This document shows, in pieces, positions 22,518-33,756 of a stretch of DNA of 64,000 bases. Location: positions 104,309,811-104,373,810 of the forward strand of contig CM043947.1 in the NCBI GenBank assembly GCA_014529385.2, in the 5' to 3' direction. Every line of letters starts with the position of its first letter. Positions within the stretch are counted from its first letter, which is position 1. The notes beneath the pieces are model-generated. The model was given only the letters and a program-made list of their open reading frames with translations. It did no database searches and had not been told where the DNA came from. This stretch comes from Adiantum capillus-veneris. Taxonomy: Eukaryota > Streptophyta > Polypodiopsida > Polypodiales > Pteridaceae. The translations under genes and the position numbers were made by a program.

Positions 22518-23798
22518 CACTAGAATGGTAACCTAACAGGACATAAAAGTGTCCTTTCAGGGTTTTGGGAAAAATTTCCAAAACCATAGTAGATCCACTC
22601 ATTTTGAAAAATCCTTTCATGAGCTTATAGTTCAATAACTACTACATATGGAAAAAATGAGAAACTTGTAATTTTTCTCATCCCTTGGTCACTACAAGCC
22701 TCCAAAGTTGATGGACCAGTGTATTTTGCCCAAAACAGCAATTTCTTATGGTTGATTGCATATAAATAAGAGTGTGGATTTTTGTAGGACATGAGATAAA
22801 ATGCCCCATTAACTTCAGTGGGTTGGTGACCAAAACATATGGTTGCTTTTACCTCACTAATTTTTTTTTGGGCAAAAAAAATAGGTACAAAAAAGTTGCA
22901 TTTTTGCCATTCTGCGGACCTATCATCAAAGTTTCTATAGTCACGCTCAATACAGATACTATATACATGTTTTCTTAGTTTTTTTTGGGCCTTTGGATTC
23001 AAAAGGAGCCATGGAGCATGTAAAAAGGATAATGGATCTCTTACAATTGGAACTTTGGGGGCAATGATAAAGTGCTAAATACAGCAAACATAAAAAAATT
23101 GGGTTTAGCATTATGACCTCTAGAAACCCATAGAAACTACTCAATATCTAGCCAAGTTTGTAGTCTATGATTAGATATGGTTACTACCTACAAAATACAC
23201 ACAATTGGCCTAAGAAACTAGCAATATTGAGAAAGTTATACTTGCTACTCTAAAATGTATCGTATTCTTCAGCAATCAAAAAACTCAACCATCATCATAT
23301 ACTATGCTATATAGCATATTAGGTCCCCCAAAACTCAAGGAAGATTAGATTTATGTTATACATTACACTTACAAAATCAAAATTGAATTTGGATATCAAG
23401 AAAGCCACCAAAAAAATCATAAAAGTGCTAATTTTGGCCAAAAAACAAGATTATGCAATTCTTGTAAATTGGTCATAACTTTCAATTTTAACACTTAGCT
23501 CTCCCTACAAGCATCAAAACATGTTGAAAACTATGAATGCCTAACCTCTAGCCATCTAAACCTCACAAACATGAAGTTTAGAGTGGTATAGTTGCCAAAA
23601 ATTGAAAAAAAGCCAAAAACAGGACCCGTTTTTTCACACAGTTTAGGTTCAAAAATGTTGTGCAAATGTAAGGTTAATGGTGAGATATAGCACCTAGAAA
23701 TTCATTTTCATACTCTTCAAATAATTCAAGCAAAATGGTCACTTAATAGGACACAAAAGTGTTCAAGGACATAAAAGTGTCCTGTTACCATTCTAATG
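22518..23798. mobile_element. TTAA-flanked non-autonomous DNA transposon, copy 1
   Basis: This 1,281-bp element is flanked on both sides by TTAA (22514-22517 and 23799-23802). Its ends are imperfect inverted repeats, CACTAGAATGGTAAC on the left and, read inward on the other strand, CATTAGAATGGTAAC on the right. Just inside each end is a copy of the palindromic motif GGACATAAAAGTGTCC. The body is AT-rich with no ORF conserved in the second copy at 62238-63577, so it appears non-coding and must rely on a transposase elsewhere. TTAA target duplications are the hallmark of piggyBac elements; the terminal sequence itself is not one I recognise. Confidence 0.8.
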
Positions 23799-23802
23799 TT
23801 AA

Positions 23803-24740
23803 GCCAGTCAGGAGGCTTCACACTCTCCTAAAAGCCTATCAACAAGGAAATGTAACTTAAGGATGTTTGTAGGATCAAACAAAGCAAAAGATTACTTGTA
23901 AAAGGGTGAAATTTGTCGGAATCAATTTGTCTTCTCAAACGGATTTAGATTCTGGTGGAATTTGATAGGGAGCCAGGCAAAGCTGTGAACTACAGACACA
24001 AATTATTGGGAATCGAGGCAATGACAGATATTAGAAAAAGCATGTACCCAACAATGGTGCCAAGAAACAGATATGGTCAAGTCGGAAAAAACATGACCAT
24101 AAACTAGAAAATGGGGCAAACTAAGAAAAAACATATCCAAATTTGAAAAAAAATCACCAATGTACTAGGAAGACCTACAAGAACATATGTGCAAAGAAAC
24201 TGTATCAAAATTACTCTAAACATGGATCGTGATCCATGTGCCTTTTTGCCAAATCAAAGAAAATCCAATGTCATCTCATCTAGTATGTTCAAAAAAGCCA
24301 AGGGAGGATGTTTCAAGCCATCTGAATTCCAAAATCCACTTCAAAATGCCAAAATTATCTAAGTCTGTAGGGGTTTTTCAAAAATTAGCCCAAGTGCCAA
24401 ACCAATGATCCAAATCCCAATTTTTTTGGACCAAGGCACCATCTAGATGAACCCTACCAGATGGTATCATCAGATTCTCAAAATGTTGTCCAACATGGAT
24501 CGCGATCCATGTACCTCAAACCCTAAATCCAGAGAAATTTGCACAGTAGCACCTCCATATGCCCAAGAACAACTTCCTCTAGTTGGATTTTCAAAAAAAT
24601 TCCCAACATAGATCATGATCCATGTACCTTTTTACCTGAGTTCATCTGCTACATTATGCCCTTGTGCCTATAGTAGTCCTAGATGCACTGGTGAAATTTG
24701 GTCAAATTTGGGGTAGTTTTGACAAAGTTATGCTCATTTT
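23803..24740. other. Non-coding spacer with palindrome-bearing repeats
   Basis: AT-rich sequence with three ATGGATC-GATCCAT-type palindromic cores (near 24223, 24497 and 24609), including direct repeat copy B at about 24480-24640. There are no credible ORFs. It may be the leader of the coiled-coil retroelement ORF that follows. Confidence 0.4.
24480..24640. repeat. Direct repeat copy B with GATC palindromes
   Basis: This is the partner of the repeat at 22090-22250, offset about 2.39 kb. Copy B has the cleanest core, a perfect palindrome ATGGATCGCGATCCAT. Confidence 0.65.
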
Positions 24741-24758
24741 TCATTTTATGGTCAAAGT

Positions 24759-27700
24759 TTGCAACTTTTTGATAGTTCGGATCAATGGCTAAAACCGTTT
24801 TTAAATGCTAAAATTGACCGCAGGATGCCTCAACGGAAATCACAGAGGGAGTGGAGTGCTAAACCTTATGAGATAACAGATATCTACTCAAATGAGAAGG
24901 CTCATATCAGCGAACATGTACTCAAAGCAATTCTGGCTAACATATTCACTGGAAGATTTCAAGCCGCGGATGGAGAAAAAGTGAAGACCACTATTTTCCC
25001 AAGGGAAATGTGGACACTACACTAGAAGCTAGAAGTACAAGCAGGGGGCAGATGCCTACAATTGGATAGCTTCCTATGATTACCACCTTGGGGGACAGAG
25101 CTCATGAACTCATAAGCTCTATTCAGTACAATGGGGAAACCACTTTAATAGACAAAGATGGGGCAACATTTAAGATTAATATCACAACAGAAATAATCAA
25201 TGAAGCTCTCCATTTGTAGCAAGGAACACACAGGGTGAAAGCATGAATAGGTGGAATGATATTTAAGCTATTAGATAGCATATCACAAAAACAATATTGT
25301 GGAAAAAAGAATACAAACTAAATAAAATTTATAAGTGATTTCACTTCTACATTTTATTCTTTAAGAGCTATCCATTGACATATATCATGATAGAAATTTT
25401 ATGTGAATTCATGTCTAATTGTAGGCCAAAGTTTTTGATAGTAGGTGTCCATGGACACAACTATTTGAGCCACCATTCCATGCTTTCACCCCACAATCTA
25501 TTGCAAAAGACAAAAGCAATAGACAACGACAAAGCTTTCCTGAAGCAAAGAGGCCACAAGTTGACATATCAGGATTTGATCTACTGAGAAACTGAATTAC
25601 CGTTGCACCTCATATCGCAACACTTCAAAGTGCAGAAGCCACCAAGATATATAGAACCGCTATTGCACAAGGTAGTAGTAATGGCAATGGGCTTGGCAAA
25701 GTGAAGAGTGGTCAACTGCGACTTCGGAAATTACCTTCTCGACAACATCGTCGAAGCAAACCTAAAGTGGAGCCAAAAAAGTAAGACCTACATGAACGCA
25801 GGACCAATGCTTATGCGGATTTCCTATCAAGCATTGGAGATGATTGATGATATACCACCCGCAGAGGTGCAGATAGATCTACTTCAAAAATCTAAAAGAG
25901 CAATAAGACCTGTGGCCGAACCATCCACAAGGCCAAAATAAAAAGCTAAACAAACAAGGCAAAGTGCAACCATAAAGGACTCGGACAACAAAAATACAGA
26001 GTTGGATGCTCGGAGTAGCCAGGAAGCCCGATCCCAACAAATTGATACCCCTTCAGAGTACTCGTCTTTAGAAGAGGAGCATGATAGCTAGTTCTCCTTG
26101 GGATATACAAGATTGAGGAAGAAATATGCCTACGTGGCAAAAGCCATCCCAATAACTCAAGCCATGAGAACAATGGAATAAGCGCACGTGTTGAGGGAAA
26201 GGATCCGCCAACAAAATCATGAAGAAAAAAGAACCCAAGGAACAAAAGCTGATGGTGAGAAATAAGAAGAACAAGAAGAAAATGTTCCATTGCTACGCAG
26301 GTAGACAGCGGCTCTAGAATGGATCAAGCAACAAAAAAGACAAGAAGCCGAGTAAAAACGAGAGATTACCAGTGCCATGTGGCAATGGATCCATAACGAG
26401 CTCAAAAAAAATATGGAGCTAAGAGAGAAAGAAGAGGCAAAGAAACCACGCATCAATGATCTAGAATCATCTGACAAATCCAGTCAAACCAAAAACGAGG
26501 AAGATAACTTACAAGGGAAGGAAGAGCAAGACATGCTTGACCAGCAGGGTCAGGAGTTTGATTCCTCCAAGGACACTGGGATACCTTCAGAGACTGCAAT
26601 AAAAGAGAAAGAAAAAGTTGAAGACCTCCCATAGCAAGGAGAGGAGAAGATGCAATCGGGAAACAGAAGACATGTCAAGAAATGGAGGCAACACTACCAA
26701 AGCCTACCACAACTTCAACAGCTATAGAAGAACTAAAATTGAAAGAAAAGACGACTCATGAGGTTGGGACATCAGATCAAGGTCAACAAAGCCAGCAGAA
26801 ACCAAGAGTGCAAGTTGTAATAGAGGAGGGAGAAAAAATGGTCAAGTCATTTGATATTGATGCTCACTTAGAGCAGATCAAGCTCTAGTTTCAATGCCAA
26901 AGGGCTCTCTACAACTTGCATGGGCTTGAACTGGAAGATACTAAAAGAGATGCGTCTAAGGCAACTAAAGATGCCGTGCATCTAGAACAAAGAATAGAGG
27001 AATTGGAGAAATAACAGCTACAAATCCAATTTGAGTTTCAAAGAGAACACAAAAATGCAGCCTAATATTAGAAGGAGGTGCAACAATTTAATGAGGCAAA
27101 CTCTTCACTACAAGTCAAGTAGCAATGCCTCGAGGAGGAACTAACCAAGGAAAGGGAACATAACGAAAAGCTGCAAGAGTTATACACGGTGGTCAGTAGA
27201 ACCCTGACCCAGCTTTTAGCCTTACAAGAGACTCCCACCTCCTCAACCGTGACTGCTAGATCAACCTCCCTAAACCAGGAGGTAAAAGATCTAAAAGAGG
27301 CCCTTGCTCAGGAAAAGTATGATAGACAAATCATGATAGCAAGACATAGGGCCCTGCAAAAAGCCAAGGACGAGGAAATCAAAGAATTGAGGAAGTAGTT
27401 GGCAGAGGCACAGGGATACTTTGACACTGTGAGGGAAGTATAGCAAAGCCTCACCAAACAGCGCCAGTAGAATTTGAGCAAGAAGAAGGGTTAAAGCACT
27501 CCACATTCGACGCTCACCAAATAGATGTGCCAACTATAAGCACTGGAATAGCAACACAGGAATCTGCAGATCCAGCCACAACATCCACTTCGGATTTGGC
27601 CAAGGAGAAATTCAGTACTGGATCTCAGAAGTCAAATGTCCCTCGCACAAAGCATATCTGCAATATGAATTAAAAGTGTTGGAATCGGCTGCCCTCCTTA

Positions 27701-28490
27701 TGGTCACTCGAGATGAGGTGGTCAAAAATCTTGGGCATGAGATGATCGCCCTTCCACTGATGCGACAGGAGGGTAGATTATGGAAGCAAATAATGATAAC
27801 AGACCTTGAACCAAACACCCAAGGGGACTACACGGATGTTCTTGTCATTGCAATTCAGATTCAGACCATCATTGACAATCAAACCCTCTGGTGAAAGAAG
27901 TGGTTTAAGCAAAGACCAACTGAAAAAATATACTACAGGAATGCTCCACAGCACCTAAAGATTGACCCAACTTACTTTCCCATCAACAGACGGCGATCCT
28001 GGGATAGCTTTTACTCTTGGCAAAGCAAAAGGCCAGTGGTGCTAAACTACCTAGTTATCACAAAGCCAATCAATAACAACCCACCGTCCGAGAAATATAT
28101 GGTTCAGACTCTCAAAGGGGTCATTAACATGATGAAGGAAGTCTTAGATCTCGCATGCTAGATGCTCATAAAAATTGCCAAGATTCTAATCACCTACATA
28201 ACAACTTTCAATGATATAGAGGCAGCAGAGCATCACTGGCAGAGTTTTGTGAGAGGCACAAGAGACTTTGCTAGAATATGGAGAAAGAAATCCTAAGCAA
28301 GAACTTCATCATGAGATTGTATGCAGGAGTCATGTTCTTGCCCTCCCACTACATGAAGACTTTTGAGGAGGCATTCATGACAAGGTTATTCAAGGTGGAC
28401 TCCTCCCTATTCAATCCCATGACAAAGACCTGCCAGCACGCTATACAACATATCAAAGTACTCTTAGCAATAACCCTTTCAAAGAGCTAG
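24759..28490 (+). pseudogene. Decayed coiled-coil ORF of a retrotransposon-like element
   Basis: Blocks in plus-strand order are: an N-terminal domain (24759-25025), a middle domain (25375-25587 and 25708-25941), a long charged Gln/Glu/Lys-rich coiled coil (25942-27500), and a C-terminal domain (27676-28490). The frame 25708-26634 is continuous apart from TAA or TAG codons at 25939, 26089, 26179, 26263, 26302 and 26353. The frame 26682-27494 is likewise broken only at 26886, 27012, 27063, 27069, 27120, 27396, 27441, 27468 and 27492, again only TAA/TAG. The Gln-rich context suggests lost CAA/CAG codons. Architecture and a following polypurine tract resemble the post-integrase ORF of Gypsy1, but I found no RT or integrase here. 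Function unknown. Confidence 0.6.
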
Positions 28491-28595
28491 CAACAAAAGT
28501 GGAGATCAAGGCAAGAGTGCAAAAATTCACTGCAACACTAGAGAAAAGACACTAGATTACACTCAGAGACAGATTGCACGAGGGCATGCCGTGAA

Positions 28596-28609
28596 TAGGA
28601 AGGGGGGAA
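28596..28609 (+). other. Candidate polypurine tract
   Basis: ATAGGAAGGGGGGA lies just after the end of the coiled-coil ORF, where a plus-strand retrotransposon would prime its second DNA strand. An LTR would be expected to start near 28610. Confidence 0.45.
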
Positions 28610-29214
28610 TATTTGGTGAATACAATGATCTGACACATGACAGACCAAACCCTGTAACACTCGCTCAACTTTTTGAACGAAGCCGTGTAATTCAGCTAAT
28701 GATGATTTGTAATTGTAATATATTTTGACATACCCTGTCAGCCTCTTTGACACTACACCCTTGTCAGTGGCCGAATGGGCTTGGGAAAGTTCCCTTAACC
28801 TTCAAGTCAAAACCCTTAGTTTTGGACTAAATGGATATCATTAGCTAAGGGGAATTTTGGAACGTGCACTGTGAGAAGCTTCCTACTGCTACAAGTTGTA
28901 ATCCACTTTTCTTCTGGACTGGTAATCAAAATTCATTTTCGAATAGCACATTGTGTTCTGTGTCTCTTGGTTTACAATCTAAGTATAACCATTCTCAATT
29001 TTGCTGTGGTTCATGGCGCGTTGCTTGTGAGCTAAATGCATTGATTTGAAGGTTAAAATGGTTGTTTTTTGATGTTTTGATCATGGATAAGTGTTTCTAT
29101 GCTTAAGGGGGACCTTTCCGTATAGTTCTGTTTCAATTTTTTGCACATTGTTTGTGATGGATTGTGATTTATGTACCTTCCCAGATGGTTGAAAAACTTG
29201 GTAGGATTGTGTCC
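28610..29214 (+). mobile_element. Possible 3' LTR remnant of the coiled-coil element
   Basis: Non-coding AT-rich sequence downstream of the polypurine tract. No partner LTR is visible, so this is inferred from position only. Confidence 0.3.
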
Positions 29215-29860
29215 CTACGTGTTGTAATACTTCTCCTTAAGTTCTGTTGCATTCCGAATTTGTTTGGATGCTGAAAAGGCGTGATAACCTAAAGCGATGA
29301 GATTGGATGCATACTGATTTTCCTTGGCCATTGTCAACCCCGCAATCCTATGTGGGATAATCCCAGTACCACATGGCATCCTCCTCTTGCACTTGTCCAA
29401 CTCCCTCTCTCCCCACAGAAAATTTCCAGCTTGACCCCTTCCGAGGACCAACATCCTAGGAGCATAGTGCACCACTCCGGCCACCAAATGACGCCGTAAA
29501 GCACGGCTCGGAGCCCATTTCTTTGGCTATCTCCTTCCTTTGTTGCATGCATCTGCAACCAATTCCTAAGTCAAGACCGCCCACTTCAGATGCACATAAC
29601 TCATGATGTACAAGTCCGATTCGGAAGCTATAAAGAACCGCTGAAAATACTTATAAAAACCATGTTTTGGGGACTCAAACAACCCAAAACACTAGTATCC
29701 AATCCCAACAAAACCAAACATTTTGTACATGAATTTTTACATGGTCACTCCCAAGACTTGAAGCACTATGTACATATATATACATGAGGCTAGCTAGCAA
29801 GATTTTTGGCATGATCTAATGACTTTGTGATCATCAAAAAATACATGACATAGCTTGCCA
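29215..29860 (-). mobile_element. Presumed 3' LTR of Gypsy3
   Basis: In element sense the LTR would start at 29860 (TGGCAAGCTATGTCATG), right after the polypurine-like CTAGGGGGGT at 29870-29861. This is the same junction style as Gypsy2 at 9308. It contains no coding feature; the small ORFs on the minus strand are not supported. The left limit is not defined. Confidence 0.4.
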
Positions 29861-29870
29861 ACCCCCCTAG
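29861..29870 (-). other. Gypsy3 polypurine tract
   Basis: The minus strand reads CTAGGGGGGT between the end of the pol reading and the presumed LTR start. Confidence 0.5.
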
Positions 29871-29974
29871 TCTGCTTGATCATTCATGACAAGCAGAGGT
29901 TTCTAGGGTGAATAAATAGCTGCAGCTCATTCCCAGAAACCTCATTCACATTTTTAGATGTCTTCAACTATCTT

Positions 29975-30150
29975 CATCCAAAAATTAAAGGGTATTCCTA
30001 ATGGCTTCAAAAATAAATAAAAGGTATTCCTAACTCAAAGATTCCTCTCAACAACAAGAACACCGATGGGTTAGTTTATAGCACATAACAACAGGCAATG
30101 ACAAAGCACATAGACTTTCAACAATATTATCTCGAAAGGAAGGATATAAC

Positions 30151-30212
<62 letters not shown>

Positions 30213-30405
30213 CAAAGAAAATGCTACAGGAAAAATGAAAGAGAAGAAAAACACCTATTTATATGGGCACAAAAGGTCTTTTGACTTTCCACCTTCATTT
30301 GACTTTTGACTTTTCACCCTCATCTGTCTTTTCATTTCCTAAACTCACCCTTCACTTATGCACTTAATATGTTATGAATGAATTTTTATTTTTTTGAGAT
30401 TGTGG
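29975..30405 (-). mobile_element. Small insertion with TATA and (GA)n, possibly a solo LTR
   Basis: Gypsy3 pol homology leaves off at about 30410 (IDEILSME) and a matching C-terminal tail seems to resume near 29960. Between them is ~430 bp with a minus-strand TATAAATAG at about 30265-30257 and, downstream, a (GA)n tract, resembling other LTRs in this window. Ends and target duplication were not identified. Confidence 0.35.
30154..30207. repeat. (GA)n microsatellite
   Basis: This is an uninterrupted GA tract of 27 units, about 55 bp downstream of a minus-strand TATA-like box. Confidence 0.9.
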
Positions 30406-30409
30406 AGAC

Positions 30410-30757
30410 CTACTCCATTGATAGAATCTCATCTATCACAATTGTCATCAATTGTGGCAGATATTTTGTCAACCTAAAACCATTAACACGGTATTTATGC
30501 TGTACACCATCCAAATCTGCCAAATGATATGTCCCATTGTCAAACTTGCTCACAACAACAAAAAGACCTTCCCACTTAATTTGATTTTTTTTTTGGAAAG
30601 TATTGTCCAACATACTATTGTATTGCAACACAAGATCACTCTTTTCAATTTTCTTGTCCTTCACACATTCGTTAGCCTTTATCTGAGCTCTCTTTGACAC
30701 TTCCTCATAGTAGCTTAAAGCCAAAACTCTGTCCAATTGCAAACATTGTAGATCCAA
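30410..30757 (-). pseudogene. pol: Gypsy3 integrase C-terminal block
   Basis: A 115-codon frame collinear with the Gypsy2 block at 9721-9326 (shared YN-x-LDNTFQKK-IKWEG, NGTY-L and VNG-RL). It is probably the oldest conserved part of this remnant. Confidence 0.8.
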
Positions 30758-30793
30758 TAACCTTTTCTGCCAAGTATCTCTTTGCTCTTCATC

Positions 30794-31440
30794 TCACAAT
30801 GACAACACTTTAAGTGCACAAATATCCACTTCAATTGGCAATAATTCTTCCTTGCCATAGACCCAGTGATGGGGAGAAAACCCTGTGCTTGTTTTGATAG
30901 CACTTCTATGGGCCCATAATGCAGAAGGAAACTCTAAATCCCAAGTTTTCCCATATATCTGGGTCATCTTTGTCAAGATTTTCATCAACTCTTCATTGAA
31001 CCTTTCCTTGAGACCATTGCATTGTGGATAATAAGGAGAACTATACCTGTGCTATATATTGATCTTTTCGCGTAGGAAATCAAATAGCTCTCCTCTAAAT
31101 CCTGGTCCTCTAGCACAAAGTAGTTCTAGTGGCACACCAAATTTGCAGCATATATGCTCATATACAAACTTTTCCATTTTTGTACTAGTAATCTATTTGA
31201 CAGCTTTGGCTTTTGTCCAACGTGACAAATAATCCACTGATCTCCAAATGTAATCATTTATTTTGCTAGTCATGGGCAAGGGTCCAATAGCATCAAGACC
31301 CCATTTTTCAAACACATCAAAATATAGAATTGTATTTTGTAATTTCCATTTTTTGACAAGATAAAAAAGACTCGTACCAATGGTTAACGTCTCACTAGAT
31401 ACTTGTCCACACATAGCCTTCTTGCAAAATATTATGTAAC
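30794..31440 (-). pseudogene. pol: Gypsy3 integrase core remnant
   Basis: Two overlapping frames (31414-31193 and 30988-30794) cover the first catalytic Asp block (KWGLDAIGPLPM) and the distal SALWAHRSAIKTSTGFSP segment. The middle, including the second Asp and Glu, is recognisable only at nucleotide level with stops. Confidence 0.7.
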
Positions 31441-31538
31441 GTAATCTTCATGGTGGCAAAATGGTCTCCACAAGATCCCTCATGAGATCCTTTATTTTGA
31501 GACCTTTCAATATGTTGCAAACTCCATGCTTCAAACTT

Positions 31539-31733
31539 TTAGAGTAACAATTTCACCTCAAGACATAATTTTTCCAATTTAGGATTCTTATTCTTCCATA
31601 CTCCCAATACTTGCTTCACAACCAACAAGGCATCTTCTTTGATTTGTAAGCGTCTAATTTCCAACTGTAAACCGATGTGCAAGCCGCCATCAAGAGCCAT
31701 GTACTTTGCTTCATTGTTACTTTTTGCATCCAA
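31539..31733 (-). pseudogene. pol: Gypsy3 archaeal-type RNase H fragment
   Basis: A 64-codon frame containing SNNEAKYMALDGGL and LQIKEDALLVVKQVLGVW, collinear with the Gypsy2 second RNase H. Confidence 0.7.
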
Positions 31734-31879
31734 TTTCAGCCCTTGTTTTCTTATGCATCATAAATGAAAATTCCTCCGAAAGAAGAATCATGACTTCTTT
31801 GATAAGAGCCATCAAAATATAGATGTGAAGCATAGGATATGGCAGGAGTTTCTACCTTCTTGTGATGGGCGCAAAGTAC

Positions 31880-32013
31880 AAAATGGACCCTGACGTCCTC
31901 TATGCCAGGATTGTGCACACCAAGCTCATCACGGGAAATGAAAAGGGGGCACCACCTAGCTTTGAGCCGCTAGGACACAGACAAGGGTAATCTAGAGTAG
32001 CACAACAACTGCA

Positions 32014-32059
<46 letters not shown>

Positions 32060-32843
32060 GGTGATGAAAACCCCTCGGGATGTGAGGGAAACTTGATTCA
32101 ACAAAAACCTTAGCTACGAGGAGATGGAGATTGTGGTGATAGAGAGAGATAGTGAGAGATAGAGAGCCTATATTGCATTCTCTTGAGGAAATTCCATATA
32201 CACGCAGGTTCTACACTTGTGTGTGGAGACCCTTGGAGTCAGGGTGTGTGCACAGCTTCCTTGTAATAGTGCTAACTTCCCAAGCCCCACCCCAAAATGC
32301 TACACCACTCTCCCAGAGTGTTCTCCCCAAAAATGCTCTCCAAAAATTGGCTCTCCCAAAATGCTCTCCCCTTGATAGTGACCTCTCAGTGCCCTTTTAT
32401 AGGTGCAGGCTGCATTAGTTTAAGATAATCTGATTAGGTTAGGGACCTAATCAAGAGGGACAAAGCAAAGGAGTTGGGTAACCAGATGGTTGAACCTTGC
32501 TTTGAACCTAATCTCCTAGGTGGACCTTTATTTAGAGAGAGGTGGCAATATACAAGTAGATTTTATACAAGATTTGTCTTGAAATCGGAAAATAATAATA
32601 CCCTATGGATGTTACTGCAGAGATGCATCATGAATGAGATGCCAACAAATGGCGGGCCTCGCTGGTGTGTCAGTGTAGAACGTTCGCTCATTTTCGAGGC
32701 CGGTTAGGGCATGCCTTCGGCGTCAATCTTTGAATTGGTGTCGCTTCCATGTGCTTTTGTTTGTCTCCTTCCTATGCCAATGGTGTCAATGTTAAATTAT
32801 TTTTTAAAAAAAATAAAAATGCATGTAACATGCTTGTTTGAAT
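31880..32843 (-). mobile_element. LTR-like sequence flanking Gypsy1
   Basis: In minus orientation it has TATAAAAG at 32402-32395, followed downstream by a (GA)n tract at about 32016-32055, the layout seen in the copia LTR at 3514-4248. No coding block or partner LTR is visible. It could be a solo LTR or the 5' LTR of the Gypsy3 remnant. Gypsy1 is inserted at its right. Confidence 0.4.
32016..32055. repeat. (GA)n microsatellite
   Basis: This is a GA tract of about 20 units inside the LTR-like sequence. Confidence 0.9.
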
Positions 32844-32848
32844 GTGTG

Positions 32849-33327
32849 TGGAATTAGAGCTCATCTCTTAAGACAGCTAATTCCAGTGTTAGAAGATTTC
32901 AGCTACTAGTGTAGGAAGATTTCAGACAGTAGACTGGACAGGAATCAGAAACTAGACTGGAATTTGGATACTGAAATAGGAATCAAACTTATGTACTGGA
33001 AATAAGGTTCAGATTCAGATTCAGAAGACTGGACGAGAAGTAAGTGTAACTGGAATATATGCCATGATTGGAATTACAGATCAAGATTACAGCGAATATG
33101 ATTTACAAAGAGAGAGTACAGCCGACAATACTGCCAATGATTCTCAAGTACAAGTATAGACAAGGCGCTAACCCAAATGATAACAATTGTCAACCCGATT
33201 ACAATGTAATGGGCCCTATTTATACACTTCGGGTTTACTGTAGTAATTACCATAGTAACTACTAAGTAATTCGCTGCTCATCTCCTAAGAAGACGTTCCC
33301 ACACAGTGAACTATCCAACCATCTACA
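32849..33327 (-). repeat. Gypsy1 3' LTR (479 bp)
   Basis: It starts TGGAATTAGAGC at 32849 and ends ATCTACA at 33327. It aligns end to end without gaps to the right LTR at 54736-55214. Confidence 0.93.
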
Positions 33328-33341
33328 TCCTTCCCTTCTTT
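33328..33341 (-). other. Gypsy1 polypurine tract
   Basis: The minus strand reads AAAGAAGGGAAGGA immediately before the 3' LTR start (TGTAGATGG), the expected plus-strand primer. Confidence 0.85.
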
Positions 33342-33494
33342 CTTGAATTTTGGCAAGATTCCAAAATTTTTGAAAAATTCCCCTGTCTGATTCTGATGTG
33401 AGACTGAAAAATCCACCATCTGGTTCTCATGTTGGGAATCTGGCTTGACCACTTGATAGAGTGGCCATACAAAGATTGCGAGAGGCAGCTGAAA

Positions 33495-33560
33495 AGGCCA
33501 AGGTAGAGCTCTCACCAGGCCAAGGTGGAGCTCTCATCAGGCCAAGGTAGAGCTCTCATC
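33495..33560. repeat. 22-bp tandem repeat, three copies
   Basis: Three adjacent 22-bp units (starting 33495, 33517 and 33539, each beginning AGGCCAAGGT) lie in the untranslated tail of Gypsy1 between the extra ORF and the polypurine tract. Confidence 0.9.
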
Positions 33561-33756
33561 TCCACTTGCTTGCTGAGGAGAAAAAGTCACCATTGAATTC
33601 TGAGATGGAACTACCCAGTATCCTTCCAATGGACCGTCTTCTGTTTGCCCTTTGACCCGGAGGGTGCCTGAGAAGTCCCAGTACCAGCATTCTCCTTCTG
33701 AATGAGTTGGTAAATGGCCTCCTACTCAAGCTAGTCCCGCCTGTCGGTGGTCATCT

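Larger units (their letters stand above)
30410..31870 (-). mobile_element. Gypsy3, truncated Tat-like gypsy pol
   Basis: Only the distal pol survives. Minus-strand blocks are archaeal-type RNase H (31733-31539, SNNEAKYMALDGGLHIGL), integrase (31440-30794, including WGLDAIGPLPMTSK and LDYLSRW-like text), and the integrase C-terminus (30757-30410, NSMLDNTFQKKNQIKWEG). Order and sequence match Gypsy2. Frames are broken several times within integrase. Sequence 5' of the RNase H is replaced by LTR-like DNA at about 31.87 kb. Confidence 0.8.

Noticed and set aside
22625-23002. 125-codon minus-strand ORF in TTAA element copy 1 as its transposase
   Set aside because: The aligned region in copy 2 is read in a different frame with stops, and there is no DDE-type motif.
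29215-29558. Minus-strand ORFs of 74-90 codons left of Gypsy3
   Set aside because: They overlap in two frames, lie in the presumed LTR and have no conserved motif.
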